Shown here: piece by piece, positions 1 to 5,780 of the stretch | Numbering within the stretch: the first letter of the stretch is position 1 | Layout: every line of letters begins with the position of its first letter | Origin: an uncultured Pseudobdellovibrionaceae bacterium | Lineage (GTDB): Bacteria; Bdellovibrionota; Bdellovibrionia; Bdellovibrionales; JAMPXM01 | Assembly (NCBI GenBank): GCA_934277865.1 | Contig: CAKQVW010000172.1 | Span: 1-6,358 of the forward strand | Length of the DNA stretch: 6,358 nt | Direction of reading: 5' to 3' | The notes under the pieces: generated by a model | What the model was told of the DNA's origin: nothing | What the model saw: the letters and a program-made list of their open reading frames with translations, nothing else | Database searches by the model: none | Translations under genes and position numbers: made by a program

Positions 1-49
1 GTACCAGGGTGGCCAGGGCGATCGAAATCGTGCGCTGACGGTTGTTCAT
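1..49 (-). CDS. Start of a divergent gene with a signal-peptide-like N-terminus (partial)
   Basis: On the minus strand an ATG at 49-47 opens a frame reading MNNRQRTISIALATLV before the window edge. A GGAGG ribosome binding site lies at 59-55, five bases before the ATG, which supports a real start. Two arginines followed by a run of small and hydrophobic residues look like the beginning of a Sec signal peptide, so the product is probably exported. Only 16 codons are visible, so no family can be named. It is divergent from the MeaB gene and the two share the roughly 225-base region 50-275, which also holds a small inverted repeat (CCAGC/GCTGG at 97-110). Confidence 0.6.
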   Translation of the reverse strand, partial: MNNRQRTISIALATLV

Positions 50-275
50 AAAGTCCTCCACCTAGAACACATCGCAAGAACGACACCCTTTTGCGACCAG
101 CCATTGCTGGCCGAATGGGAAGCTCGTAAATATCCGAAATAGCAGGTAAAAACGGGTTCCGTATGGAGGCCGCGTGGAAGCCTGTAGAACCGACAGGAGT
201 GAAAAACCTTTCGACAGCGCCGTCATTTGGCGTCCTGCACTGGACATTCTTATGGCGAGAGGTTTTTCTGACCCT

Positions 276-1196
276 ATGAAAAATTCGATGCGCCCGATCT
301 CGGAAGTCATTCAAGCTGCTGGCCAGGGAGACCGTATTGCGTTGGCGAAGCTGCTTTCTCGGCTCGAGAGAGAAGGCCCTCCTGTCGTCGGCAATTCGCA
401 AGAGTTGTTGGCGCCAGCCAAGAGCGCTTTTCGCATTGGGATCACGGGGCCACCGGGCGCGGGTAAGTCGACTTTGATTTCGAAGATGATCGGCGGTTTC
501 CGCGAGCGTGGAAAAACTGTTGCGGTGATGGCCGTCGACCCATCGAGTCCGTTCACTCAGGGCGCGATCTTGGGTGATCGCATTCGTTACTCCGATCATG
601 TTCTTGATGCGGGTGTGTTCATTCGCTCGCTCGGTTCGCGCGGCTCACTTGGCGGATTGAGTGCGTCGGCTTGGCTGATGGTGCGTGCATTTGACCACGC
701 GGGTTTTGATGTCGTGCTGCTTGAAACGGTGGGAGTGGGGCAGACCGAACTTGAGATCATGAACGTCGCCGACCATGTATCGGTTGTGCTGACGCCAGAG
801 TCCGGAGACGGCATCCAAGGTATGAAGGCCGGCCTGATGGAGATCTCCGATCTCTTTTTGGTCAACAAGGCCGATCGCCCAGGCGCAGACGTCTTTGCTC
901 GTGAGATCGAAGCGGCTCTCGAACTTGATCCGCGAACGATGAGCGAAAAACCTCCCAAGGTGATGAAACTTTCCGCTCTCACTGGCGACGGCGTCGACGC
1001 ATTTTTGGAGGAGCTTGAATCGCGACTTCAGCAAAAGGCGACGTGGCTTCCGAAGCGGGCAGACCCCAAACGCCTTCATGCGGAAGCCAAGGCGATGTTG
1101 ATGATCGAAGCCGAGCGCCGCGCTTCACTAGCGGCGTCTCAAATTCAGACACCTGAAATGCTAGGAAAGCTGTTTCGCGGAATTTCCGAAACATAG
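276..1196 (+). CDS. meaB: MeaB/ArgK-family P-loop GTPase, chaperone of methylmalonyl-CoA mutase
   Basis: This is a G3E-class GTPase of the MeaB (ArgK, human MMAA) family. Family members bind a B12-dependent acyl-CoA mutase, gate cofactor loading and protect the mutase from inactivation in the cytoplasm. Numbered from the ATG at 276 (306 residues, normal for the family), the sequence shows Walker A GPPGAGKST at 58-66, the family signature VDPSSPFTQGAILGDRIR at 87-104, ETVGVGQTE at 150-158 and the guanine-specificity motif NKAD at 197-200. The C-terminal part is helical and charged, as expected for the dimerisation arm. The start is uncertain: a GTG at 174 with GGAGG four bases upstream, and ATGs at 252 and 288, are alternatives. 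I prefer 276 because family members begin just before the SEVIQAAGQGDRIALAKLL helix and the 34-residue extension resembles nothing in the family. No mutase gene is visible. The next gene begins 29 bases downstream in the same direction, so cotranscription is likely. Confidence 0.93.
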   Translation: MKNSMRPISEVIQAAGQGDRIALAKLLSRLEREGPPVVGNSQELLAPAKSAFRIGITGPPGAGKSTLISKMIGGFRERGKTVAVMAVDPSSPFTQGAILGDRIRYSDHVLDAGVFIRSLGSRGSLGGLSASAWLMVRAFDHAGFDVVLLETVGVGQTELEIMNVADHVSVVLTPESGDGIQGMKAGLMEISDLFLVNKADRPGADVFAREIEAALELDPRTMSEKPPKVMKLSALTGDGVDAFLEELESRLQQKATWLPKRADPKRLHAEAKAMLMIEAERRASLAASQIQTPEMLGKLFRGISET

Positions 1197-1225
1197 TATT
1201 CCGTTGCGGCTAAGATCGTGGGTGC

Positions 1226-1864
1226 ATGAAGGTCTCAGCATCTCCTTTTGAGGCGCCTGTCGGAACAACTCGTTCCGGCGAAAGGGCCGAAATACGAAGT
1301 CAGCGCGAGGGGAGTGAGACGTCGCTTCACATCGTGCGTTCGGCTGCGGCCTCGCGAAGTGTGCGGGCGGGGCTTGATTCGGCCACCAAAGAAGCGCTGA
1401 AACAGTTGGCGGACTTGGTGCAAAATCAGTCCGAGCAGAATTCCGAAGAGTCTTCGGATCAGTCTCAAAATTCCTCAAGTGGCCAACAAGAGAAACGTCG
1501 CGAGAAGGACGAACATCCGCGTGATCCTCTTGAACCGTCGGCGCTGCAGGCCGAACCAAAGACGGTGGCCGCCGTCACCCGGTTGAGGGACCGTTTCGAA
1601 TCGGCGCGGCAGCAGCGTGGGCGCGAGGTGTATCGGCAAGTCTTGCGCGATCAAGCCATGGCGCAAATCGAAGATCAGTTTCGTGAGAATCTTCACGCCT
1701 GCCAGGCGGCCGGAGGCGGGGGACTGGATGATGCTTTGGATCGGCTTCTCAGCATCGGTGCAGAGTTTTTGGATGGAGACGGTGATGCTGGTGGCAGCGC
1801 TGCAAGCGACGTCTCGAAAGAGGCGACGCTCAGCTCGAGGGTGAGTCTGAAACGTGTGGCTTAG
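1226..1864 (+). CDS. Unrecognised polar protein with a Q/S/E/N-rich linker
   Basis: I do not recognise this 212-residue protein. It has no signal peptide and no membrane segment, so it is probably cytoplasmic. Residues 1-50 are polar and basic with little predicted order. Residues 51-66 look like a short amphipathic helix. Residues 66-100 are a low-complexity stretch rich in Q, S, E and N that ends in charged residues. Residues 113-158 (TVAAVTRLRDRF through IEDQFRENL) are strongly charged and probably a long helix or coiled coil. The C-terminal part contains a GGGG run, a short leucine-rich helix and an acidic DGDGD at 183-187. A single cysteine is at 159. The ATG at 1226 has no strong Shine-Dalgarno sequence. 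The gene lies 29 bases after the MeaB gene and 28 bases before the PilZ gene, so all three are probably one transcript; this position is the only hint of function. The frame is long and open and sits in a tightly packed gene run, which supports a real gene. Confidence 0.7.
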   Translation: MKVSASPFEAPVGTTRSGERAEIRSQREGSETSLHIVRSAAASRSVRAGLDSATKEALKQLADLVQNQSEQNSEESSDQSQNSSSGQQEKRREKDEHPRDPLEPSALQAEPKTVAAVTRLRDRFESARQQRGREVYRQVLRDQAMAQIEDQFRENLHACQAAGGGGLDDALDRLLSIGAEFLDGDGDAGGSAASDVSKEATLSSRVSLKRVA

Positions 1865-1892
1865 CCCGCGTCGACTTGGTAACGTGTGAGCC

Positions 1893-2645
1893 ATGAGTGA
1901 CGTCGTTGTTGTCACCTCCAAAGAGGAAATTGCGCGAGTGCTTCGTGCCGCTCTTGCGGATCGGGCGGAAGTGCATTGTGAAACGCGAAACGGCCGTGCC
2001 GTTCCACTTGAAATTCGCAGTCTCAGCGGAATGAGCCTGGTGCTCTCGTTGAAACGTGGGGCCGAAGGCGTCGCGCCTCTTTTGAGTTCGGTTTTTCAAA
2101 ACGATCTTGCGACAGGTGTCGAAATCGAAGTTGTGATTAGTCTGGTCGCCGGGCAGTACGCGATTCGGGAACGGATCTCCGATGTGTCGCTCACGGCATT
2201 TACGCTGAGTGCGGGACCGTCGATTCTTAAGCTTCAGCGTCGAAGCGATTTTCGAGTCAATGTGCGCGCGGAAGGTTACGTGGCGCTGCTGACGTTGACG
2301 GACAAAACTATCGGCGAAAAGCCGCAGGAGCTGACGTTGCTTGATCTCTCGGCGGGAGGAATGCGTGTGTTGTGGCCGACGGCAAAGTTGGGTATGACGC
2401 CGCGGGTGAAGCAGTCTTGGTCAGCGGAACTGATTCTTTCGCCACCGTCGTCTCGCGGAACCGCAGATGAAAAGACGGCGACGGTGATGATCGAGTGTGT
2501 GCGCGATCATGGCCCGGAAAATCCCGATCGTCCTCAAGACGGTCATGCCGTGAGTTTTCGGTTCCTCGACTTAGGCCAAGACGAGGCGCGAACCATCCTT
2601 TTTGTCTGCCTCGCGGTGCACCGGGCGCGATACGCCTTACGATGA
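1893..2645 (+). CDS. YcgR-like PilZ-domain protein, probable c-di-GMP receptor
   Basis: This 250-residue protein has the two-part build of YcgR-type receptors. Residues about 25-115 form a beta-rich N-terminal domain, and residues about 116-245 a PilZ domain that binds cyclic di-GMP. Both PilZ signature elements are intact: the arginine motif in LQRRSDFRVNV (R117-x-x-x-R121, with R116 also present) and the D/NxSxxG motif as DLSAGG (D151, S153, G156). A later strand HAVSFRFLDL at 218-227 matches the usual PilZ strand before the C-terminal helix. In enterobacteria YcgR slows the flagellar motor when c-di-GMP is high; whether this protein acts on the motor, on gene expression or on something else cannot be seen. 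Its place directly upstream of two flagellin genes makes a motility role attractive, but that is inference. The ATG at 1893 has only a poor ribosome binding site, which may mean translation depends on the genes upstream. No clear terminator follows. Confidence 0.88.
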   Translation: MSDVVVVTSKEEIARVLRAALADRAEVHCETRNGRAVPLEIRSLSGMSLVLSLKRGAEGVAPLLSSVFQNDLATGVEIEVVISLVAGQYAIRERISDVSLTAFTLSAGPSILKLQRRSDFRVNVRAEGYVALLTLTDKTIGEKPQELTLLDLSAGGMRVLWPTAKLGMTPRVKQSWSAELILSPPSSRGTADEKTATVMIECVRDHGPENPDRPQDGHAVSFRFLDLGQDEARTILFVCLAVHRARYALR

Positions 2646-2728
2646 GACATGGGCCACTTTGAAGCCTGTCGGAGTTCTTTAATTCACGTGTCTTTACCAA
2701 TACTTTACGCGCTGCGGCAATATTCTTC

Positions 2729-2755
2729 TTAAGTTATGATGCGGCGCTCCGAAGA
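2729..2755 (+). promoter_or_regulatory. Sigma-28 (FliA)-like promoter for the first flagellin
   Basis: TTAAGTTA at 2729-2736, an 11-base spacer, then TCCGAAGA at 2748-2755. Compared with the flagellar sigma-28 consensus TAAAGTTT-N11-GCCGATAA this matches 6 of 8 and 5 of 8 positions with the correct spacing. It points at the flagellin gene and would give a leader of roughly 140 bases. The match alone is modest; the same layout upstream of the second flagellin strengthens it. Confidence 0.45.
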
Positions 2756-2795
2756 GTTCTTTGACTGCTGAAGCGCTGGATACCGGACCCGACAA

Positions 2796-2815
2796 CCTCA
2801 GGCCTTTGGCCGAGG
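2796..2815 (+). promoter_or_regulatory. Hairpin in the first flagellin leader
   Basis: CCTC (2796-2799) pairs with GAGG (2812-2815) and GGCC (2801-2804) with GGCC (2808-2811), leaving a single bulged A and a TTT loop. No T-run follows, so it is not a terminator. It lies between the candidate sigma-28 promoter and the hexaloop hairpin and may stabilise the messenger. Pairing was done by eye and its function is unknown. Confidence 0.35.
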
Positions 2816-2836
2816 CGGGAGTTTATCCGGGGCGCC

Positions 2837-2856
2837 CGACTCCACGGATGGAGTCG
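2837..2856 (+). promoter_or_regulatory. Hairpin with an ANGGAN hexaloop in the first flagellin leader, candidate CsrA site
   Basis: CGACTCC (2837-2843) pairs perfectly with GGAGTCG (2850-2856), exposing the six-base loop ACGGAT. A GGA in a hairpin hexaloop of the form ANGGAN is the established high-affinity binding shape of CsrA/RsmE post-transcriptional regulators. The hairpin sits about 45-60 bases before the flagellin ATG at 2900. That CsrA binds here is inference, since no csrA gene is in the window. Confidence 0.4.
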
Positions 2857-2899
2857 CCGATTTTTCAAGCCCGTGACTGGGCAAGAAGGTGACGCCGCA

Positions 2900-3727
2900 A
2901 TGGGACTTCGGATCGGTACAAACGTAGCCGCGATCGCGGCCGGAAACAATCTCAGAAAAACAGGCGACCGTTTGGAGCGTGTGTTTTCTCGTCTCTCCTC
3001 GGGGAATCGCATCGCCAGACCCGGCGACGATGCGGCGGGATTTGCCATCTCCGAACAGCTTCGTGGTCAAGAGCGTGGGCTCGGTCAGGCGCGAAGGAAT
3101 GCGGACAATGCCATCGGCTTGATTCAAGTGGCCGAAGGAGGACTTGCTGAACAAAACAATATCGTCGTTCGACTGCGCGAGATCGCCGTTCAGTCTGCCA
3201 GCGACACGGTCAGCGATGACGAGCGCGAGTTTTTGGATGTGGAGTTCCAACAGCTCGTCGCGGAGGCGGATCGAATTGCAGAATCCACACGCTTTGGGCA
3301 GCGCCAACTCTTGGTTGGCTCAAACGAGGAATTCGAATTTTTCCTCGGCACCTCGGGGGACCCAAAAACCGACGTCATCCGCTATCGCTTGGATGCCGAC
3401 ACACGCTCCAGTTCTCTCGGACTTGCGGGGATGGGGGTCTCCGACAAAGACGAGGCGCAAAGTGTGCTCGAAGATCTCGATGAGTCACTTCTGATATTAG
3501 CCAATGCCAGAGCGGGCTTCGGGGCGATCCAGGGACGGTTGGAAATCGCCGGCAACAATTTGGATGTGCAACGGGAAAACGTGTCAGCTGCACGCTCGAG
3601 AATTTCCGATACGGATTACGCCGTCGAGGCGGCCGAACTCGCGCAAGCTCAGGTCCTTCAAGACTTTGGTGTTTCTGTCTTGGCGCAAGCGAATCAAAAT
3701 CCGGCCCGAGCGCTTAAGCTCCTTTAA
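2900..3727 (+). CDS. fliC: Flagellin, first copy (275 residues)
   Basis: This is a filament subunit secreted through the flagellar type III apparatus. The conserved N-terminal D0/D1 region is clear: MGLRIGTNVAAI at the start, LSSGNRI at 32-38, DDAAGFAISE at 43-52 and the helix ending RLREIAVQSASD at 91-102. The C-terminal D1/D0 region shows NLDVQRENVSAARSRI, the VLAQANQ motif and a terminal LKLL. Only a short variable segment (about 135-190) lies between, so the surface D2/D3 domains of enteric flagellins are absent; this small size is usual for Bdellovibrio-type flagellins. No cysteine is present, as expected. I chose the ATG at 2900 because the flagellin family starts MGLRI and an AAGAAGG ribosome binding site lies at 2883-2889; the in-frame GTG at 2873 is not needed. 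It is about 55% identical by hand count to the second flagellin, so the two are old duplicates rather than a recent copy. Confidence 0.96.
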   Translation: MGLRIGTNVAAIAAGNNLRKTGDRLERVFSRLSSGNRIARPGDDAAGFAISEQLRGQERGLGQARRNADNAIGLIQVAEGGLAEQNNIVVRLREIAVQSASDTVSDDEREFLDVEFQQLVAEADRIAESTRFGQRQLLVGSNEEFEFFLGTSGDPKTDVIRYRLDADTRSSSLGLAGMGVSDKDEAQSVLEDLDESLLILANARAGFGAIQGRLEIAGNNLDVQRENVSAARSRISDTDYAVEAAELAQAQVLQDFGVSVLAQANQNPARALKLL

Positions 3728-3845
3728 GGTAAGCTGGCGTTGCGGGTGCAATTTGCGCCATGTCATTTCTCCTCCAATCAAATCCTGACTTTCAAATTTA
3801 ACACTTCGTTCGCTAGAACTCCGCCAAACAAAGGGGAGTCATGTG

Positions 3846-4208
3846 ATGAAGTTTCTGGCGTTCGTTTTGACAGGCGTGTTTTCGCTATCGGCATTGGGTG
3901 CAAGCATCGAAATTCTTGGATCGAACTATGAGCTTCGCCATCAGCGATTGATTGCGGTGGAAGTGGCAAAGCAGTGTGGAGCTTTCGAGCTTGCGGAAGT
4001 TGTTGAGTCCGCGACGGAAATCATTCGCGTGGATCAAGGTATCGTCGACAAACGTTTCACCACCGTTTTGCTTCTGAGCGAAGGTGCACACAGTCGAACC
4101 GCTGTTGTCACAACCTACTTCGGTGATCACTACGATCATGAGTCCAAAAACTGGGGCGCGTACTCGGTCGAAGCCATTGCGTGCGACCACCCGGCGTTCA
4201 CCCGCTAA
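3846..4208 (+). CDS. Small exported protein of unknown function between the two flagellins
   Basis: This is a 120-residue protein I do not recognise. It begins MKFLAFVLTGVFSLSALGAS, a typical Sec signal peptide with one lysine, a hydrophobic core and a likely cut near LGA-S at 19-20, so the mature product of about 100 residues should reach the periplasm or beyond. The mature part has a mixed alpha/beta look with one cysteine near each end (C44 and C113), which could form a disulfide, and a polar segment rich in H, D and Y (YFGDHYDHES, 91-100). There is no lipobox. The start at 3846 is chosen because GGGGAG at 3833-3838 sits seven bases upstream; a GTG one codon earlier is possible. It lies 118 bases after the first flagellin, so it could be read through from it or have its own promoter; no convincing promoter was seen. 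Its place between two flagellins may be functional or accidental. Confidence 0.8.
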   Translation: MKFLAFVLTGVFSLSALGASIEILGSNYELRHQRLIAVEVAKQCGAFELAEVVESATEIIRVDQGIVDKRFTTVLLLSEGAHSRTAVVTTYFGDHYDHESKNWGAYSVEAIACDHPAFTR

Positions 4209-4408
4209 TCTCGTTCAAACGTTCACTCTGCCGCCGCGAAATGCGTGCGGCCGCGCCACCTGATCGTCGGGTTGTGCCTTGTTTTGAAACCCAACCGAGG
4301 TCCAGGGCCTCGACCTTTGGCGGGTCTCAAAAATATTTTTTATTCCTGTTCCTATAGTCATTTCAAACACTAGACGCGAAGCGTTACAAACCGGACTAGA
4401 CCAAGGTC

Positions 4409-4435
4409 TCAAGTCTTCTGGACCTAAGCCGAGAA
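4409..4435 (+). promoter_or_regulatory. Sigma-28 (FliA)-like promoter for the second flagellin
   Basis: TCAAGTCT (4409-4416), an 11-base spacer, then GCCGAGAA (4428-4435). Against TAAAGTTT-N11-GCCGATAA this matches 6 of 8 and 7 of 8 positions with exact spacing. An inverted repeat CCTAA/TTAGG (4423-4427, 4437-4441) frames the -10 element. Transcription would start near 4442, giving a leader of about 280 bases before the flagellin ATG. Confidence 0.6.
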
Positions 4436-4503
4436 GTTAGGCGTACGGAAAACACATTGGGGCAGTCGTAAAGAAGAGCGTTTCAGCAGTCACTGTAAAC
4501 ACC

Positions 4504-4711
4504 CTCCTTCGATAGCGCCCGAGGCCCGAGAGATGTTCGTCGACGTGCGGCAGTCACCCGCACCCGACGTCCAATCTCGGTCACCTCGGGACCGTCCCAC
4601 GAACAGGCTTTGGAAAAGAAAACGTCGCGCGTGAAGGGGCCTTCGCGTTCGACGCCCCGCTTGCGATGGGCGCAAGCGGCTGTGGGATTGTCCGTTTTGG
4701 ACAAGAAGGAG
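4504..4711 (+). promoter_or_regulatory. Structured 5' leader of the second flagellin with possible Shine-Dalgarno masking
   Basis: Three hairpins lie in a row. The first (4518-4590) is a rod of four stacked helices: CCCGAGG/CCTCGGG (4518-4524, 4584-4590), CCGAGA/TCTCGG (4526-4531, 4575-4580), CGTCG/CGACG (4538-4542, 4565-4569) and GTGCGG/CCGCAC (4545-4550, 4558-4563) with loop CAGTCAC. The second (4623-4654) has CGTCG/CGACG outside and CGTGAAG/CTTCGCG inside. The third (4657-4679) is a perfect nine-base stem CCGCTTGCG/CGCAAGCGG with loop ATGGG. CTCCTTC at 4504-4510 is exactly complementary to GAAGGAG at 4705-4711, the ribosome binding region of the flagellin, and would close all three hairpins into one multibranched domain with the binding site hidden. 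This suggests a translational switch (protein, ligand or temperature), but no known riboswitch class was recognised. Confidence 0.5.
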
Positions 4712-4719
4712 TGGTACGT

Positions 4720-5547
4720 ATGGGCTTGAGAATTTCTACGAACGTTGCGGCGATCAACGCACAACGACAGTTGGGAACACAACAAAGTCGAGGAGCTCAC
4801 GCTCTGGCGGCATTGTCTTCGGGAAGTCGAATCGTGAATGCGGCCGACGACGCTGCCGGACTCGCGATTTCGGAAAACATCAAAGGGCAGACACGTGGTC
4901 TTGCGATGGCAAGGCAGAACGCTTTCAACGCGGTCTCCCTGGTGCAGGTGTCCGAAGGCGGTTTAAGCGAGATCAACAATATCTTGATTCGTCTGCGCGA
5001 GCTTGGTGTTCAGGCGGCTTCTGACAACATCGGCGATGAGGAACGTGCGTTCCTAGATCAAGAGGTTCAGCAGCTTGTCATGGAGAGCGACCGGATCGCG
5101 AAGACCACGCGCTTCGGCTCGAAAACGCTGCTCGATGGAACGGGCGAAGAGCTGGAATTTCACGTTGGGCCGTACGGCGACGACGAAAACATCATCAACT
5201 ATAAAATGACGGCCGATGCGACCACGTCTCGACTCGGAATCAACGGTGTGTCGGTGGCCGAAAAGTCGGATGCCCGGTCATTGCTCTCGTCGGTCGATGA
5301 GGCCTTGGTGGAAATCGGTAAGATGCGTGCGGACTTCGGTGCGGTTCAAAGTCGACTCAATACAACGACCTCGAACTTGGACATTCAATACGAAAACCTT
5401 TCGGCCGCTTATTCGCGCATCCGAGACGCTGACGTCGCAAGAGAAAGTGCGGAGCTCGCATCCGCGCAAGTCTTGCAGCAATCGGCGATTTCGGTGATGG
5501 CGCAAGCGAACCAGACACCGTCGCAGGCCTTGCGACTGATTTCTTAA
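4720..5547 (+). CDS. fliC: Flagellin, second copy (275 residues)
   Basis: A second flagellin of exactly the same length as the first, again without D2/D3 surface domains and without cysteine. Landmarks are MGLRISTNVAAINAQ at the start, LSSGSRI at 32-38, DDAAGLAISENIKG at 43-56, RLRELGVQAASD at 91-102, and near the end NLDIQYENLSAAYSRI and VMAQANQ before a terminal LRLIS. This copy is closer to the general flagellin consensus (INAQRQL, AINAQ-type start) than the first, whose early helix is more divergent. An AAGGAG at 4706-4711, eight bases before the ATG at 4720, is an excellent ribosome binding site; the in-frame ATG at 4666 lies in a hairpin loop and would add a non-flagellin extension, so it is rejected. 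Several flagellins per genome are normal in Bdellovibrio and other bacteria with sheathed flagella, where the copies usually occupy different filament segments; which role this one has cannot be read from the sequence. Confidence 0.97.
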   Translation: MGLRISTNVAAINAQRQLGTQQSRGAHALAALSSGSRIVNAADDAAGLAISENIKGQTRGLAMARQNAFNAVSLVQVSEGGLSEINNILIRLRELGVQAASDNIGDEERAFLDQEVQQLVMESDRIAKTTRFGSKTLLDGTGEELEFHVGPYGDDENIINYKMTADATTSRLGINGVSVAEKSDARSLLSSVDEALVEIGKMRADFGAVQSRLNTTTSNLDIQYENLSAAYSRIRDADVARESAELASAQVLQQSAISVMAQANQTPSQALRLIS

Positions 5548-5569
5548 CGGAAATGTGCCTGACAACAGA

Positions 5570-5603
5570 CCCTCACGAGAGTCAGAAATGCTCCTCGTGA
5601 GGG
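5570..5603 (+). terminator. Strong hairpin just after the second flagellin, terminator-like or mRNA-stabilising
   Basis: CCCTCACGAG (5570-5579) pairs perfectly over ten bases with CTCGTGAGGG (5594-5603), 22 bases after the flagellin stop. Only three T residues follow closely (GTTTGG), so termination may be inefficient; a role in protecting the 3' end of an abundant flagellin messenger is an alternative. Two more hairpins follow directly. Confidence 0.5.
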
Positions 5604-5607
5604 GTTT

Positions 5608-5636
5608 GGAAGAAGCCGGATGCAGGTGCTTCTTCC
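5608..5636 (+). other. Second hairpin downstream of the second flagellin
   Basis: GGAAGAAGC (5608-5616) pairs perfectly over nine bases with GCTTCTTCC (5628-5636), with an 11-base loop. It begins four bases after the previous hairpin. No T-run follows, so it is not a standard terminator in either direction. Confidence 0.45.
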
Positions 5637-5657
5637 GGTCCCATGCCCTTGAAGCTT

Positions 5658-5686
5658 CGCATTCACCTAAGACAGTTGTGATTGCG
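5658..5686 (+). other. Third hairpin downstream of the second flagellin
   Basis: CGCATTCAC (5658-5666) pairs with GTGATTGCG (5678-5686) in eight of nine positions, the exception being one central T/T mismatch, with an 11-base loop. It completes a run of three hairpins with similar stem lengths. Its function is unknown. Confidence 0.35.
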
Positions 5687-5780
5687 GACGGGGCCCTGCG
5701 ACCGTGGCACAAAACATTCGAGCCCTTGCGATCACGAGACGCGATGGCTTGAAAACCTGATTCGATGAGTGTTTTGAAAA

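Larger units (their letters stand above)
4209..4719 (+). other. 511-base non-coding stretch: promoter and structured leader of the second flagellin
   Basis: No gene is supported here. The first part (4209-4400) has only weak pairings (GCCGC/GCGGC at 4230-4251 and CGAGG/CCTCG at 4296-4312) without T-runs, so no terminator is clear for the small exported-protein gene, and it includes an AT-rich patch near 4328-4345. The rest carries a sigma-28-like promoter and a long leader with three hairpins, annotated separately. Confidence 0.7.

Noticed and set aside
163..279. Short frame from ATG 163 whose TGA overlaps the MeaB ATG at 276
   Set aside because: The ATGA overlap could suggest translational coupling, but the 38-codon product looks random and the ATG has no ribosome binding site.
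596..1079. Long open frames on the minus strand across the MeaB gene
   Set aside because: They mirror a gene with strong codon bias and intact GTPase motifs on the plus strand and encode no recognisable domain.
2873..2899. N-terminal extension of the first flagellin from GTG 2873
   Set aside because: Flagellins begin at the MGLRI motif, and the ribosome binding site AAGAAGG lies inside this extension, in front of the ATG at 2900.
4481..4500. Operator-like palindrome around CAGTCACTG
   Set aside because: The outer arms are asymmetrically spaced and the site lies downstream of the expected transcription start; chance is a sufficient explanation.
4436..4590. Integron attC site suggested by GTTAGGC at 4436-4442
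   Set aside because: The matching partner core site at the other end and an integron cassette context are missing; the nearby repeat is better explained as a dyad around the promoter.
5705..5720. TGGCAC resembling a sigma-54 -24 element
   Set aside because: The required GC of the -12 element is not present at the right distance (TC instead).
5555..5752. 65-codon open frame after the second flagellin
   Set aside because: It covers three hairpins, lacks a ribosome binding site at its GTG, and shows no recognisable protein features.
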